A DNA stretch of 11,054 nucleotides, taken from the NCBI GenBank assembly GCA_934249275.1, contig CAKQKT010000064.1, positions 1-11,054 of the forward strand. The letters are read 5' to 3'. This document shows, in pieces, positions 6,275 to 11,054 of the stretch. Both the position numbers and the translations under genes were made by a program. A model generated the notes under the pieces. The model was not told the origin of the DNA and did no database searches. It was given only the letters and a program-made list of their open reading frames with translations. Numbering within the stretch: the first letter of the stretch is position 1; the number at the start of each line of letters is the position of its first letter. This DNA is from an uncultured Sutterella sp. (GTDB taxonomy: Bacteria; Pseudomonadota; Gammaproteobacteria; Burkholderiales; Burkholderiaceae_F).

Positions 6275-7797
6275 GCTGCGTCTCCTTCATGACCGGCCTC
6301 GCCGGCCGGGCCGTCGGGCCAAAGGCCGGACATCCAGCGGCCGACAATTTCAATATTCATTTCAGACTTGGGAACGGCGGGAGAAAGATGGCCGCGGTAC
6401 ATCACCGCGATTCGGTCGCAGATCTCAAAGAGTTCGTCCACTTCTTCGGAGACGACGAGCACGGCGGCACCGTCCTCGCGCAGGCGCATCAGCGCGTTGC
6501 GGATCGTGGCGGCGGCGCCGACGTCGACGCCCCAGGTGGGCTGGTTGACGATGAGCACGCCCGGATTCTGAAGAATCTCGCGGCCCATGATGAACTTCTG
6601 CAGATTGCCGCCGGAGAGGCCGCCTGCGAACTTCTGGGCGGACGGCGTCTTCACGTGGAAGCGCTCGATGATCTTGTTCGTGAAGCTCAGGGCCTTCTCT
6701 TCAAGAATGAAGCCGTGCTTCACAAGATCGTCGCCCGTGAGATAAGTGTTCGCCTGAAGTGAAATTTCAGGAACGGCGGCGTGGCCGAGGCGCTGTTCGG
6801 GCACATAGCGAAGGCCGCGATGACGGCGGTCGCGCGTGCCGAGGCGGCCCACGGGCTTGCCGAAGAGCATGACGCCGTTGTCGTCAACGGGCGCTTCGCC
6901 CGCGGCCACCGCCATCAGGCGGGCCTGGCCGTTGCCGGAGATGCCGGCAACGCCGACGATTTCACCCTTTCTGACCGACACCGAAACGTTTTCAAGGCCG
7001 CAGACGCGCAGCGTGCCCGGGTAGCTGACGTTCTTCATTTCGAAGACCACGTCGCCCGGCGTGCCGGAAGCCTCGCGAATGGCGGGCGGCTCGGCGCCGA
7101 TCATCAGGCGTGCAAGCGACGCTTCGGTCTCGGCCTTCGGATTGACGGACGTGACGATCTTGCCGGCGCGCAGCACGACGCAGCGGTCGGCGAGCTCGCG
7201 GATTTCGTCAAGCTTGTGGGAGATGAAGAGAATGGAAACGCCTTCCTCAGCAAGGCGATGCAGCGTCACGAAGAGCTTTCGGACAGCCTGAGGCACAAGA
7301 ACGGAGGTGGGCTCGTCAAGAATAAGGAGCTTCGGGTTCGTCATGAGAGCGCGGATGATCTCAACGCGCTGGCGCTCGCCCATAGAGAGCTCGTAGACGA
7401 CGGCCGCAGGATCCACTTCAAGGCCGTACTTTTCGCCAAGAGACCTCACCTCCTCGGTAATCTCGGCCGTCGTGCGGCCGGGCGGAAGTCCGAGGGCGAC
7501 ATTTTCGGCCACCGTAAGCGTGTCGAAAAGGGCAAAGTGCTGGTGCACCATCGCAATGCCGCTCGCACGCGCCTCGGCAGGGCTCGAGACTTCAAGCGGC
7601 CTGCCATCAAACTCAATGCTTCCTTCATCAGGACGCACTGAGCCGTAAATGATTTTCATGAGGGTGGACTTGCCGGCGCCGTTCTCTCCGAGGACAGCGA
7701 GCACTTCACCGGGCGCGATGTCCATGTTGATGCCGTCGTTGGCGACAATCCCAGGATACCGCTTGGTGATATTTTTCAGGCTGAGACGTGGATGCAT
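6271..7797 (-). CDS. ABC transporter ATP-binding protein with two nucleotide-binding domains (NupO/YufO-like)
   Basis: This is the energy-coupling subunit of the importer: a 508-residue protein with two fused ATPase domains (COG3845-like, related to RbsA). Domain 1 is canonical: Walker A GENGAGKST (37-45), Q-loop Gln86, signature LSMGE (137-141), Walker B LLILDEPTS (157-165) and His194. Domain 2 is degenerate, as is normal for this family. Its Walker A reads GISGNGQAR (285-293), with Gln and Arg in place of the usual Lys-Ser/Thr. Its signature LSGGN (394-398) is present. Walker B reads VLIVNQPT (414-421), with Asn-Gln in place of Asp-Glu. Only site 1 is therefore expected to hydrolyse ATP fully. 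I chose the ATG at 7797 because homology starts there. A GTG at 7878 would fall upstream of the predicted transcription start. No free ribosome site precedes 7797; an AAAGGA lies next to a hairpin. First gene of the operon. Confidence 0.92.
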   Translation of the reverse strand: MHPRLSLKNITKRYPGIVANDGINMDIAPGEVLAVLGENGAGKSTLMKIIYGSVRPDEGSIEFDGRPLEVSSPAEARASGIAMVHQHFALFDTLTVAENVALGLPPGRTTAEITEEVRSLGEKYGLEVDPAAVVYELSMGERQRVEIIRALMTNPKLLILDEPTSVLVPQAVRKLFVTLHRLAEEGVSILFISHKLDEIRELADRCVVLRAGKIVTSVNPKAETEASLARLMIGAEPPAIREASGTPGDVVFEMKNVSYPGTLRVCGLENVSVSVRKGEIVGVAGISGNGQARLMAVAAGEAPVDDNGVMLFGKPVGRLGTRDRRHRGLRYVPEQRLGHAAVPEISLQANTYLTGDDLVKHGFILEEKALSFTNKIIERFHVKTPSAQKFAGGLSGGNLQKFIMGREILQNPGVLIVNQPTWGVDVGAAATIRNALMRLREDGAAVLVVSEEVDELFEICDRIAVMYRGHLSPAVPKSEMNIEIVGRWMSGLWPDGPAGEAGHEGDAA

Positions 7798-7805
7798 GCT
7801 GAGGC

Positions 7806-7827
7806 AGGACGCCGGGTCGCGCGTCCT
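7806..7827 (-). promoter_or_regulatory. Hairpin at the ATPase ribosome-binding region
   Basis: AGGACGC (7806-7812) pairs perfectly with GCGTCCT (7821-7827) around an 8-nt loop. On the minus-strand mRNA its first arm includes most of the only Shine-Dalgarno-like stretch (AAAGGA, 7829-7824), and the stem ends 8 nt before the ATG. The stem could mask or re-space the ribosome site of the first gene. Regulatory role is inferred. Confidence 0.4.
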
Positions 7828-7851
7828 TTGCAAAAACTTGTTTATTCCGGG

Positions 7852-7875
7852 CCCCTCAAACTGATGGTTGAGGGG
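7852..7875 (-). promoter_or_regulatory. 5'-end hairpin of the ABC operon leader
   Basis: CCCCTCAA (7852-7859) pairs perfectly with TTGAGGGG (7868-7875) around an 8-nt loop. It begins almost exactly at the predicted transcription start (about 7874), so the mRNA would carry an 8-bp stem at its 5' end, a common way to protect RNA from decay. No T run follows, which argues against an attenuator. Confidence 0.5.
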
Positions 7876-7880
7876 CACGG

Positions 7881-7909
7881 ATTTTAAACGAGTAATTTTA
7901 CCTTTACAA
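7881..7909 (-). promoter_or_regulatory. Predicted sigma-70 promoter of the ABC importer operon
   Basis: On the minus strand TTGTAA (-35, 7909-7904) and TAAAAT (-10, 7886-7881) are separated by 17 bp. The expected start is near 7874, giving a leader of about 77 nt before the ATPase ATG. I did not recognise a known operator or riboswitch. Confidence 0.5.
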
Positions 7910-8021
7910 CGCCGTCATGTCTAACAGAGAAGCCTTTCTTTCTTCGGCCTGCCCGTCAATTCGGTATGTCCGAAAAACCAAGTTTCTCACAACAAGGTAA
8001 CATTCAGTTACATCTTGAATT

Positions 8022-8049
8022 TTGCATTTTTCCGCAACCTCTGTATCAT
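8022..8049 (+). promoter_or_regulatory. Predicted promoter of tRNA-Arg
   Basis: TTGCAT (8022-8027) and TATCAT (8044-8049) are separated by 16 bp, placing the start about 8 bp before the mature tRNA at 8064. It diverges from the ABC operon promoter. Confidence 0.6.
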
Positions 8050-8063
8050 TTCAATCCTCGAGT

Positions 8064-8140
8064 GCGGTAGTAGCTCAGTTGGATAGAGTATCTGGCTACG
8101 AACCAGAGGGTCGTGGGTTCGAATCCTGCCTACCGCACCA
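8064..8140 (+). tRNA. tRNA-Arg (anticodon ACG)
   Basis: A complete 77-nt cloverleaf. The acceptor stem is GCGGTAG (8064-8070)/CTACCGC (8130-8136), the discriminator is A and the CCA is encoded (8138-8140). The D stem is GCTC/GAGT. The anticodon stem TCTGG/CCAGA holds the loop CTACGAA with ACG at 8098-8100, and the T loop is TTCGAAT. The ACG anticodon is normally edited to ICG by TadA and then reads CGU, CGC and CGA arginine codons. Confidence 0.97.
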
Positions 8141-8148
8141 CCAATTCC

Positions 8149-8183
8149 AAAGCCGTCGATGTGAATGCATCGGCGGCTTTTTC
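8149..8183 (+). terminator. Intrinsic terminator of tRNA-Arg
   Basis: AGCCG (8151-8155) and CGATG (8157-8161) pair with CATCG (8168-8172) and CGGCT (8174-8178), with a wobble at 8156/8173. The loop is 6 nt and the T run spans 8178-8182. It lies 10 bp after the tRNA CCA. Confidence 0.85.
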
Positions 8184-8265
8184 GTTGTCTGACACCCTTT
8201 TCGAGGCCTCGGTCGGCCCCAAACGACGCCGCAGGCAGCATGCATCGACTTTTTTAAAAAGTTTT

Positions 8266-8294
8266 TTGCTTTTTCCGATCCGGCATGCTATGCT
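8266..8294 (+). promoter_or_regulatory. Predicted promoter of tRNA-Ser
   Basis: TTGCTT (8266-8271) and TATGCT (8289-8294) are separated by exactly 17 bp. Transcription would start near 8301, giving a leader of about 108 nt before the mature tRNA, to be removed by RNase processing. The T-rich stretch at 8262-8274 and A/T-rich upstream bases fit a strong stable-RNA promoter. Confidence 0.6.
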
Positions 8295-8408
8295 TCGTCT
8301 CCTGATGTTCGAGGGCCGGCAGATTGTTTAATCCGCTCTGACGACAGATACGAGAGCATCCCGAATGCGATACGCTTCGACCGCGATCGCAGGAGGTAGG
8401 ATTCCAGC

Positions 8409-8500
8409 GGAGAAGTGGCAGAGAGGTCGAATGCACACCCCTGCTAAGGGTGCAGGTCCGAATAAGGGCCTCGGGGGTTCGAATCCCCCCTTCTCCGCCA
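8409..8500 (+). tRNA. tRNA-Ser (anticodon GCT)
   Basis: A complete 92-nt class II tRNA. The acceptor stem is GGAGAAG (8409-8415)/CTTCTCC (8490-8496), the discriminator is G and the CCA is encoded (8498-8500). The anticodon stem CACCC/GGGTG carries the loop CTGCTAA with GCT at 8443-8445. It has a long variable arm, as expected for serine, and a GGGGG/CCCCC T stem with a TTCGAAT loop. It reads AGC and AGU serine codons. Confidence 0.97.
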
Positions 8501-8506
8501 GATTTC

Positions 8507-8544
8507 GAAAAGCCTGGAACGAAAGTTCCAGGCTTTTCTTTTTT
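8507..8544 (+). terminator. Very strong intrinsic terminator of tRNA-Ser
   Basis: A perfect 14-bp stem, GAAAAGCCTGGAAC (8507-8520)/GTTCCAGGCTTTTC (8525-8538), is closed by a GAAA tetraloop and followed by six T (8539-8544). Confidence 0.95.
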
Positions 8545-8840
8545 CTGAAAACATCGCCGGCCATCTGTTATCTCAAAACAGCCGCGAGATAACAACCTCA
8601 GAGCCTTCAGTCGCAACCATATCCGAAGTCCATCAATCCTGAATCGCCCTCTCTCCCAAATGCAAAATCTCCGCCGGACCATTTGCAGTCAAGCGGAGAT
8701 TTCACTTCTCCGAGCCAACTTAAGGAGGAAAAAACTCGGAAAACAAAGCTTCGCCAGGAGATATTTTTATCATCCGCCCAGTGACTCACGACGAGTCCCG
8801 AGGAGTTTCAGGCGGACCAGGTTCTCCCGGATCGGCGAAC
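8545..8840. other. Non-coding interval with nested inverted repeats
   Basis: I see no credible gene here. A perfect 10-bp inverted repeat, AAATCTCCGC (8665-8674)/GCGGAGATTT (8693-8702), competes with a second stem, CGGAGA (8694-8699)/TCTCCG (8707-8712), and with TGCAAA (8661-8666)/TTTGCA (8682-8687). An AAGGAGG (8722-8728) and an AGGAGA (8756-8761) on the + strand have no ATG, GTG or TTG at ribosome distance. Six A at 8729-8734 would be a T run for leftward transcription from the flavoprotein gene, but the adjoining stem (CTCGG with CC/GAG) is weak. The flavoprotein gene may therefore end at this weak site, at the 8665-8702 hairpin or by Rho. Confidence 0.5.
8665..8702. repeat. Perfect 10-bp inverted repeat downstream of the flavoprotein gene
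   Basis: AAATCTCCGC and GCGGAGATTT are separated by 18 nt. On the minus strand the second arm runs into TTTTGCATTT, so it could act as a weak terminator for the flavoprotein transcript. It can refold with a neighbouring TCTCCG at 8707-8712. Confidence 0.45.
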
Positions 8841-10811
8841 TCAGGCCTTGAGCTTGGCGAGATAGCGGCCGACATGACGCCCGAACGTCACCGTGCGGCC
8901 GCAGGCCATGCCAGTAGCGAGGTTCGGGTACTCGTTGGCAAAGTAGCCGCCGCTGTCGTTGCCGATGACGAAGAGCCCCGGAATCGGATTGCCTTCGACG
9001 TCGATGGCGTTCATGTTCGTGTTGATCTGAATGCCGTCCATCGTGCAGAGCATCCAGCCGGTGTTCTTGGCGCCGTAGAACGGAGCCGTGTCAACCGGAG
9101 ACATGCGATGCTTTTCCTTGCCGTAGTCGACGTCCTCGCCCTTGCGATAGAGCTCGTTGTTGCGAGCGACCGTGGCCTTGAGCTGAGTTGCCGGCAGGCC
9201 GAGCTTCTTGGCAAGCTCCTCAATCGTATCGGCCTGCTGAACGAAGCCCTTGGCAATGAGAGCCGGAAGGTTCTTGTCGCGTTCGTTCTGCCACGTGCGA
9301 TTGGGATCGGCGCCGTTTTCGAACGGGAAGATGCGCGAGCAGCCGTGCATCTTGAACTGTTCGGCGTACTTGACCCAGTTGGCGTCGAAGAGCGTGTAGT
9401 GGCAATGCCCCTTCTGGTACTCGTCGGCGTGAAGAATGTTTTCATACGTGCCAGATTCGTTCATGAAGCGCTTGCCGTCGGCATTGACCTTGAGCCACGG
9501 CTGGGAACCGATCCAGAAGAAGCCGCTGTCGCCGGACCTGGCCGTTTCGGGACCGGTCTTCTGATCAGGACGGAGAGCAACGCGGTCAAACATCATGATG
9601 GAATGCGTTTCGTCCATCTTGGCGCCGGCCCAGAGGCAGGCGCGAATGCCGTCGCCGTGAGCACCCGGCATAGCACCGTTTCGGCCGATGATGCGTATGT
9701 TCCACGGCTGAAGAGCCTCCATCATCTTCCAGTCCTGAGCGTAGCCGCCGGTAGCAATCACGACGCCCTTCTTCGCGTTGTAGCGAACGTACTTCCCGTC
9801 GGCGTTTTCGGCGATGACACCCGTCACTCGGCCGTTCTTCTTTTCAAGCTTGACCATCCTCGTGTTGTAGTCGAAGCGCGCGCCCTTCTTGACGGCGTAA
9901 TCAAAAAGAACCTTGTTGCCGTTCAGCTTCTTGCCAGTGCCGTCGTTCGTGCCGGCAAAGCGCGGAGAGTGACCGATGGCAAAGTGTTCGTAGCGGGTGT
10001 GGTCGTCCTTGTCGCCGGATTCGTGCCAAAGTTCAACGCCGCGTTCTGCAAGCCGATCACCGTACCAGTCGATGGCTTCACCGGACTCTTCGCACCAGAG
10101 CTTGACAAGATCCTGCACGATATGGCCACCGGCGTACTGAGTAGCCATCGTAATGAAGTCGAACTTGTTGATCTTCGTGCCCCAAGCCTTCTGGTAGCGT
10201 GAGTCGATGGCGCCGAGGTCGCCTCGAATGCCCGTGCCGGTGGCAAAACGGTCAATGCCGATCACCTTGGCGCCGAGCTCGGCCGCCGTAGCAACGGCGA
10301 ACATGCCGCCCGTGCCGCAACCAACAACGAGAATGTCGGTGTCGTGCGCAGCAACGATGTCCTTGTCGGCGATCTCGGGTTCCTTGCCGAGCCAGTCACC
10401 GTCATCCTCCGAATTCTTCTTGTCGGAGATGACTTCAACCGGGATCTCACCCTTGGCCTGCGCGATACATTTGGCGGCAGCCTTGCTCACGGCCTTGGAC
10501 GTGATCGTAGCGCCGGAAACACCGTCGATTTCGGCGGCCTGAGCGGCCATCAGGTTCTTTTTGAGCGCGTCTGCGGCGGCCTGGCCGATACCCGGAGTTT
10601 CATGGGAGACGTCGAGCACCACGTCGGTGATACGGTCGGCGTCAAACGTCATCGTGACCGTAACTTCACCGATGCCGGAAGCCTTGGCGGAATACGTGCC
10701 GGGCTTGTAGATGCCGGCAGGCGCAGCGCCCGCAGCAGCAGCAGCGGCGAGAGAGGCGCCGCCGGCAATGCTCGTGCGAAGGAACGCACGACGCGAGAGA
10801 GACTTGTTCAT
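8841..10811 (-). CDS. Tat-exported FMN/FAD flavoprotein reductase (fumarate reductase-like family, substrate unknown)
   Basis: This 656-residue protein is probably a periplasmic reductase passing electrons to an organic acceptor. It starts with a twin-arginine signal SRRAFLR (6-12) and an Ala-rich stretch cut near residue 30. An FMN-binding domain follows (about 35-120); its DGVSGAT motif (96-102) offers Thr102 for covalent FMN attachment, normally made by ApbE. From about 158 comes a FAD domain with VVGCGTGG (162-169), Asp187, an IATGGY block (352-357), GKRFMNE (446-452) and a C-terminal PGLFVIGNDSGGY (611-623). There is no CxxCH haem motif. By eye, shewanellal Fcc3 residues Arg402, His504 and Arg544 align with Tyr456, Cys589 and the NEYPN segment (626-630), so fumarate is unlikely. 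I chose the ATG at 10811 because the Tat signal starts there; an upstream ATG (10916) adds 35 unrelated residues. Ribosome site is weak. No partner cytochrome gene lies nearby. Confidence 0.9.
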   Translation of the reverse strand: MNKSLSRRAFLRTSIAGGASLAAAAAAGAAPAGIYKPGTYSAKASGIGEVTVTMTFDADRITDVVLDVSHETPGIGQAAADALKKNLMAAQAAEIDGVSGATITSKAVSKAAAKCIAQAKGEIPVEVISDKKNSEDDGDWLGKEPEIADKDIVAAHDTDILVVGCGTGGMFAVATAAELGAKVIGIDRFATGTGIRGDLGAIDSRYQKAWGTKINKFDFITMATQYAGGHIVQDLVKLWCEESGEAIDWYGDRLAERGVELWHESGDKDDHTRYEHFAIGHSPRFAGTNDGTGKKLNGNKVLFDYAVKKGARFDYNTRMVKLEKKNGRVTGVIAENADGKYVRYNAKKGVVIATGGYAQDWKMMEALQPWNIRIIGRNGAMPGAHGDGIRACLWAGAKMDETHSIMMFDRVALRPDQKTGPETARSGDSGFFWIGSQPWLKVNADGKRFMNESGTYENILHADEYQKGHCHYTLFDANWVKYAEQFKMHGCSRIFPFENGADPNRTWQNERDKNLPALIAKGFVQQADTIEELAKKLGLPATQLKATVARNNELYRKGEDVDYGKEKHRMSPVDTAPFYGAKNTGWMLCTMDGIQINTNMNAIDVEGNPIPGLFVIGNDSGGYFANEYPNLATGMACGRTVTFGRHVGRYLAKLKA

Positions 10812-10885
10812 GTGAAACACCAATCTAGTTAGAGGAGGAACCGCATTGGAGAGTTTGCAGTTACCGTTGGAAATGACCTGTGGAC

Positions 10886-10916
10886 ACTGTACGGGCAGGA
10901 GCCACACCCAAGTCAA
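10886..10916 (-). promoter_or_regulatory. Weak candidate promoter of the flavoprotein gene
   Basis: On the minus strand TTGACT (10916-10911) and TACAGT (10891-10886) are 19 bp apart, longer than ideal. A start near 10879 would give a leader of about 68 nt. Other promoters further upstream are possible. Confidence 0.3.
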
Positions 10917-11054
10917 ACCTCTTGCTTTCCCCTAGAAAACAGATCTTTTATCGATTTCAGAACCGGTCTCTCGCCCATTTTGGGAGTGTCTCGATTTTTG
11001 TGTCCAGGGTGGTTTTCAAGGGGGCAGCCAATCACGGCTGTCCTTCGTGTATAG
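10917..11054. other. Upstream region to window edge, no gene seen
   Basis: No credible coding frame. The only structure noted is an inverted repeat GGGCAGCC (11022-11029)/GGCTGTCC (11036-11043), 8 bp with one wobble and a 6-nt loop, without a T run on either side. It could belong to the end of a gene outside the window. Confidence 0.4.

Noticed and set aside
3209-6292. Long + strand open frames opposite the binding protein and both permeases
   Set aside because: The minus-strand products match complete transporter families over their full length. The + strand frames have Arg/Glu/Ala-rich composition and no domain, so they are codon-bias shadows.
7798-7878. Extended start (GTG at 7878) for the ATPase
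   Set aside because: The extra 27 residues are not family-like, there is no ribosome site, and the codon lies just upstream of the predicted transcription start.
7798-8063. FMN, purine or other known riboswitch upstream of the ABC operon
   Set aside because: The predicted leader is only about 77 nt with two simple hairpins. I could not find the conserved cores of the FMN or purine aptamers.
8064-8500. tRNA genes as integration sites for a mobile island
   Set aside because: No integrase, no direct repeat of either tRNA 3' end and no change in gene style on either side were seen in this window.
8660-8851. A 63-codon + strand frame in the non-coding interval
   Set aside because: There is no ribosome site before its ATG. 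It runs through the inverted repeats and into the antisense of the flavoprotein stop, and its composition is not protein-like.
8781-10202. A 473-codon open frame on the + strand opposite the flavoprotein
   Set aside because: The minus strand encodes an intact Tat-FMN-FAD protein. The + frame has no ribosome site at its start and no recognisable motifs.
10846-10935. A 29-residue + strand frame starting at TTG after GAGGAGG, with a CGHC motif
   Set aside because: The ribosome site and spacing are good, but it starts with TTG, is very short, overlaps the flavoprotein promoter region antisense and resembles no family. It is more likely chance.

Overview
The window comes from a GC-rich proteobacterium, most likely a gut-type betaproteobacterium near Sutterella/Parasutterella (Burkholderiales). 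The pointers are an rmuC gene beside an entericidin-like lipoprotein, tRNA genes with encoded CCA, and a Tat-exported FMN/FAD 'flavocytochrome c-like' reductase of a kind that is expanded in anaerobic gut Sutterellaceae. The taxonomic call is an inference from protein style, not from a marker gene.

Layout. (1) Positions 1-1093 hold the 3' part of a sodium:alanine/glycine symporter (AGCS family) on the + strand, closed by a strong terminator. (2) Positions 1110-2909, on the - strand, hold rmuC followed by a small entericidin-like lipoprotein gene. They end in one or two terminators that converge on the symporter. (3) Positions 3016-7909, on the - strand, hold a complete BMP-type (nucleoside-class) ABC importer. 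The order is promoter, structured leader, double ATPase, permease 1, permease 2, a gap of about 100 bp with a hairpin, the periplasmic binding protein, and a strong terminator. The first three genes are joined by ATGA stop/start overlaps. (4) Positions 8022-8544, on the + strand, hold two independent tRNA units, tRNA-Arg(ACG) and tRNA-Ser(GCT), each with its own promoter and intrinsic terminator. (5) Positions 8545-8840 are non-coding, with nested inverted repeats. (6) Positions 8841-10811, on the - strand, hold a Tat-exported flavoprotein with a covalent-FMN domain fused to a FAD-binding reductase domain, and an upstream region that runs to the window edge.

How the parts work together. The ABC genes form one self-contained uptake system: two membrane permeases, one double-NBD ATPase and one soluble binding protein. 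It probably imports nucleosides, although riboflavin is a known alternative for this family. The flavoprotein is probably a periplasmic terminal reductase for an organic electron acceptor. By eye, its fumarate-reductase catalytic and substrate-binding residues are replaced, so the acceptor is probably not fumarate. The symporter, rmuC/lipoprotein and tRNA units are ordinary housekeeping neighbours. I found no phage, IS element, CRISPR array or toxin-antitoxin locus. The most interesting item is the flavoprotein's altered active site; the structured leader and intercistronic hairpin of the ABC operon come next.
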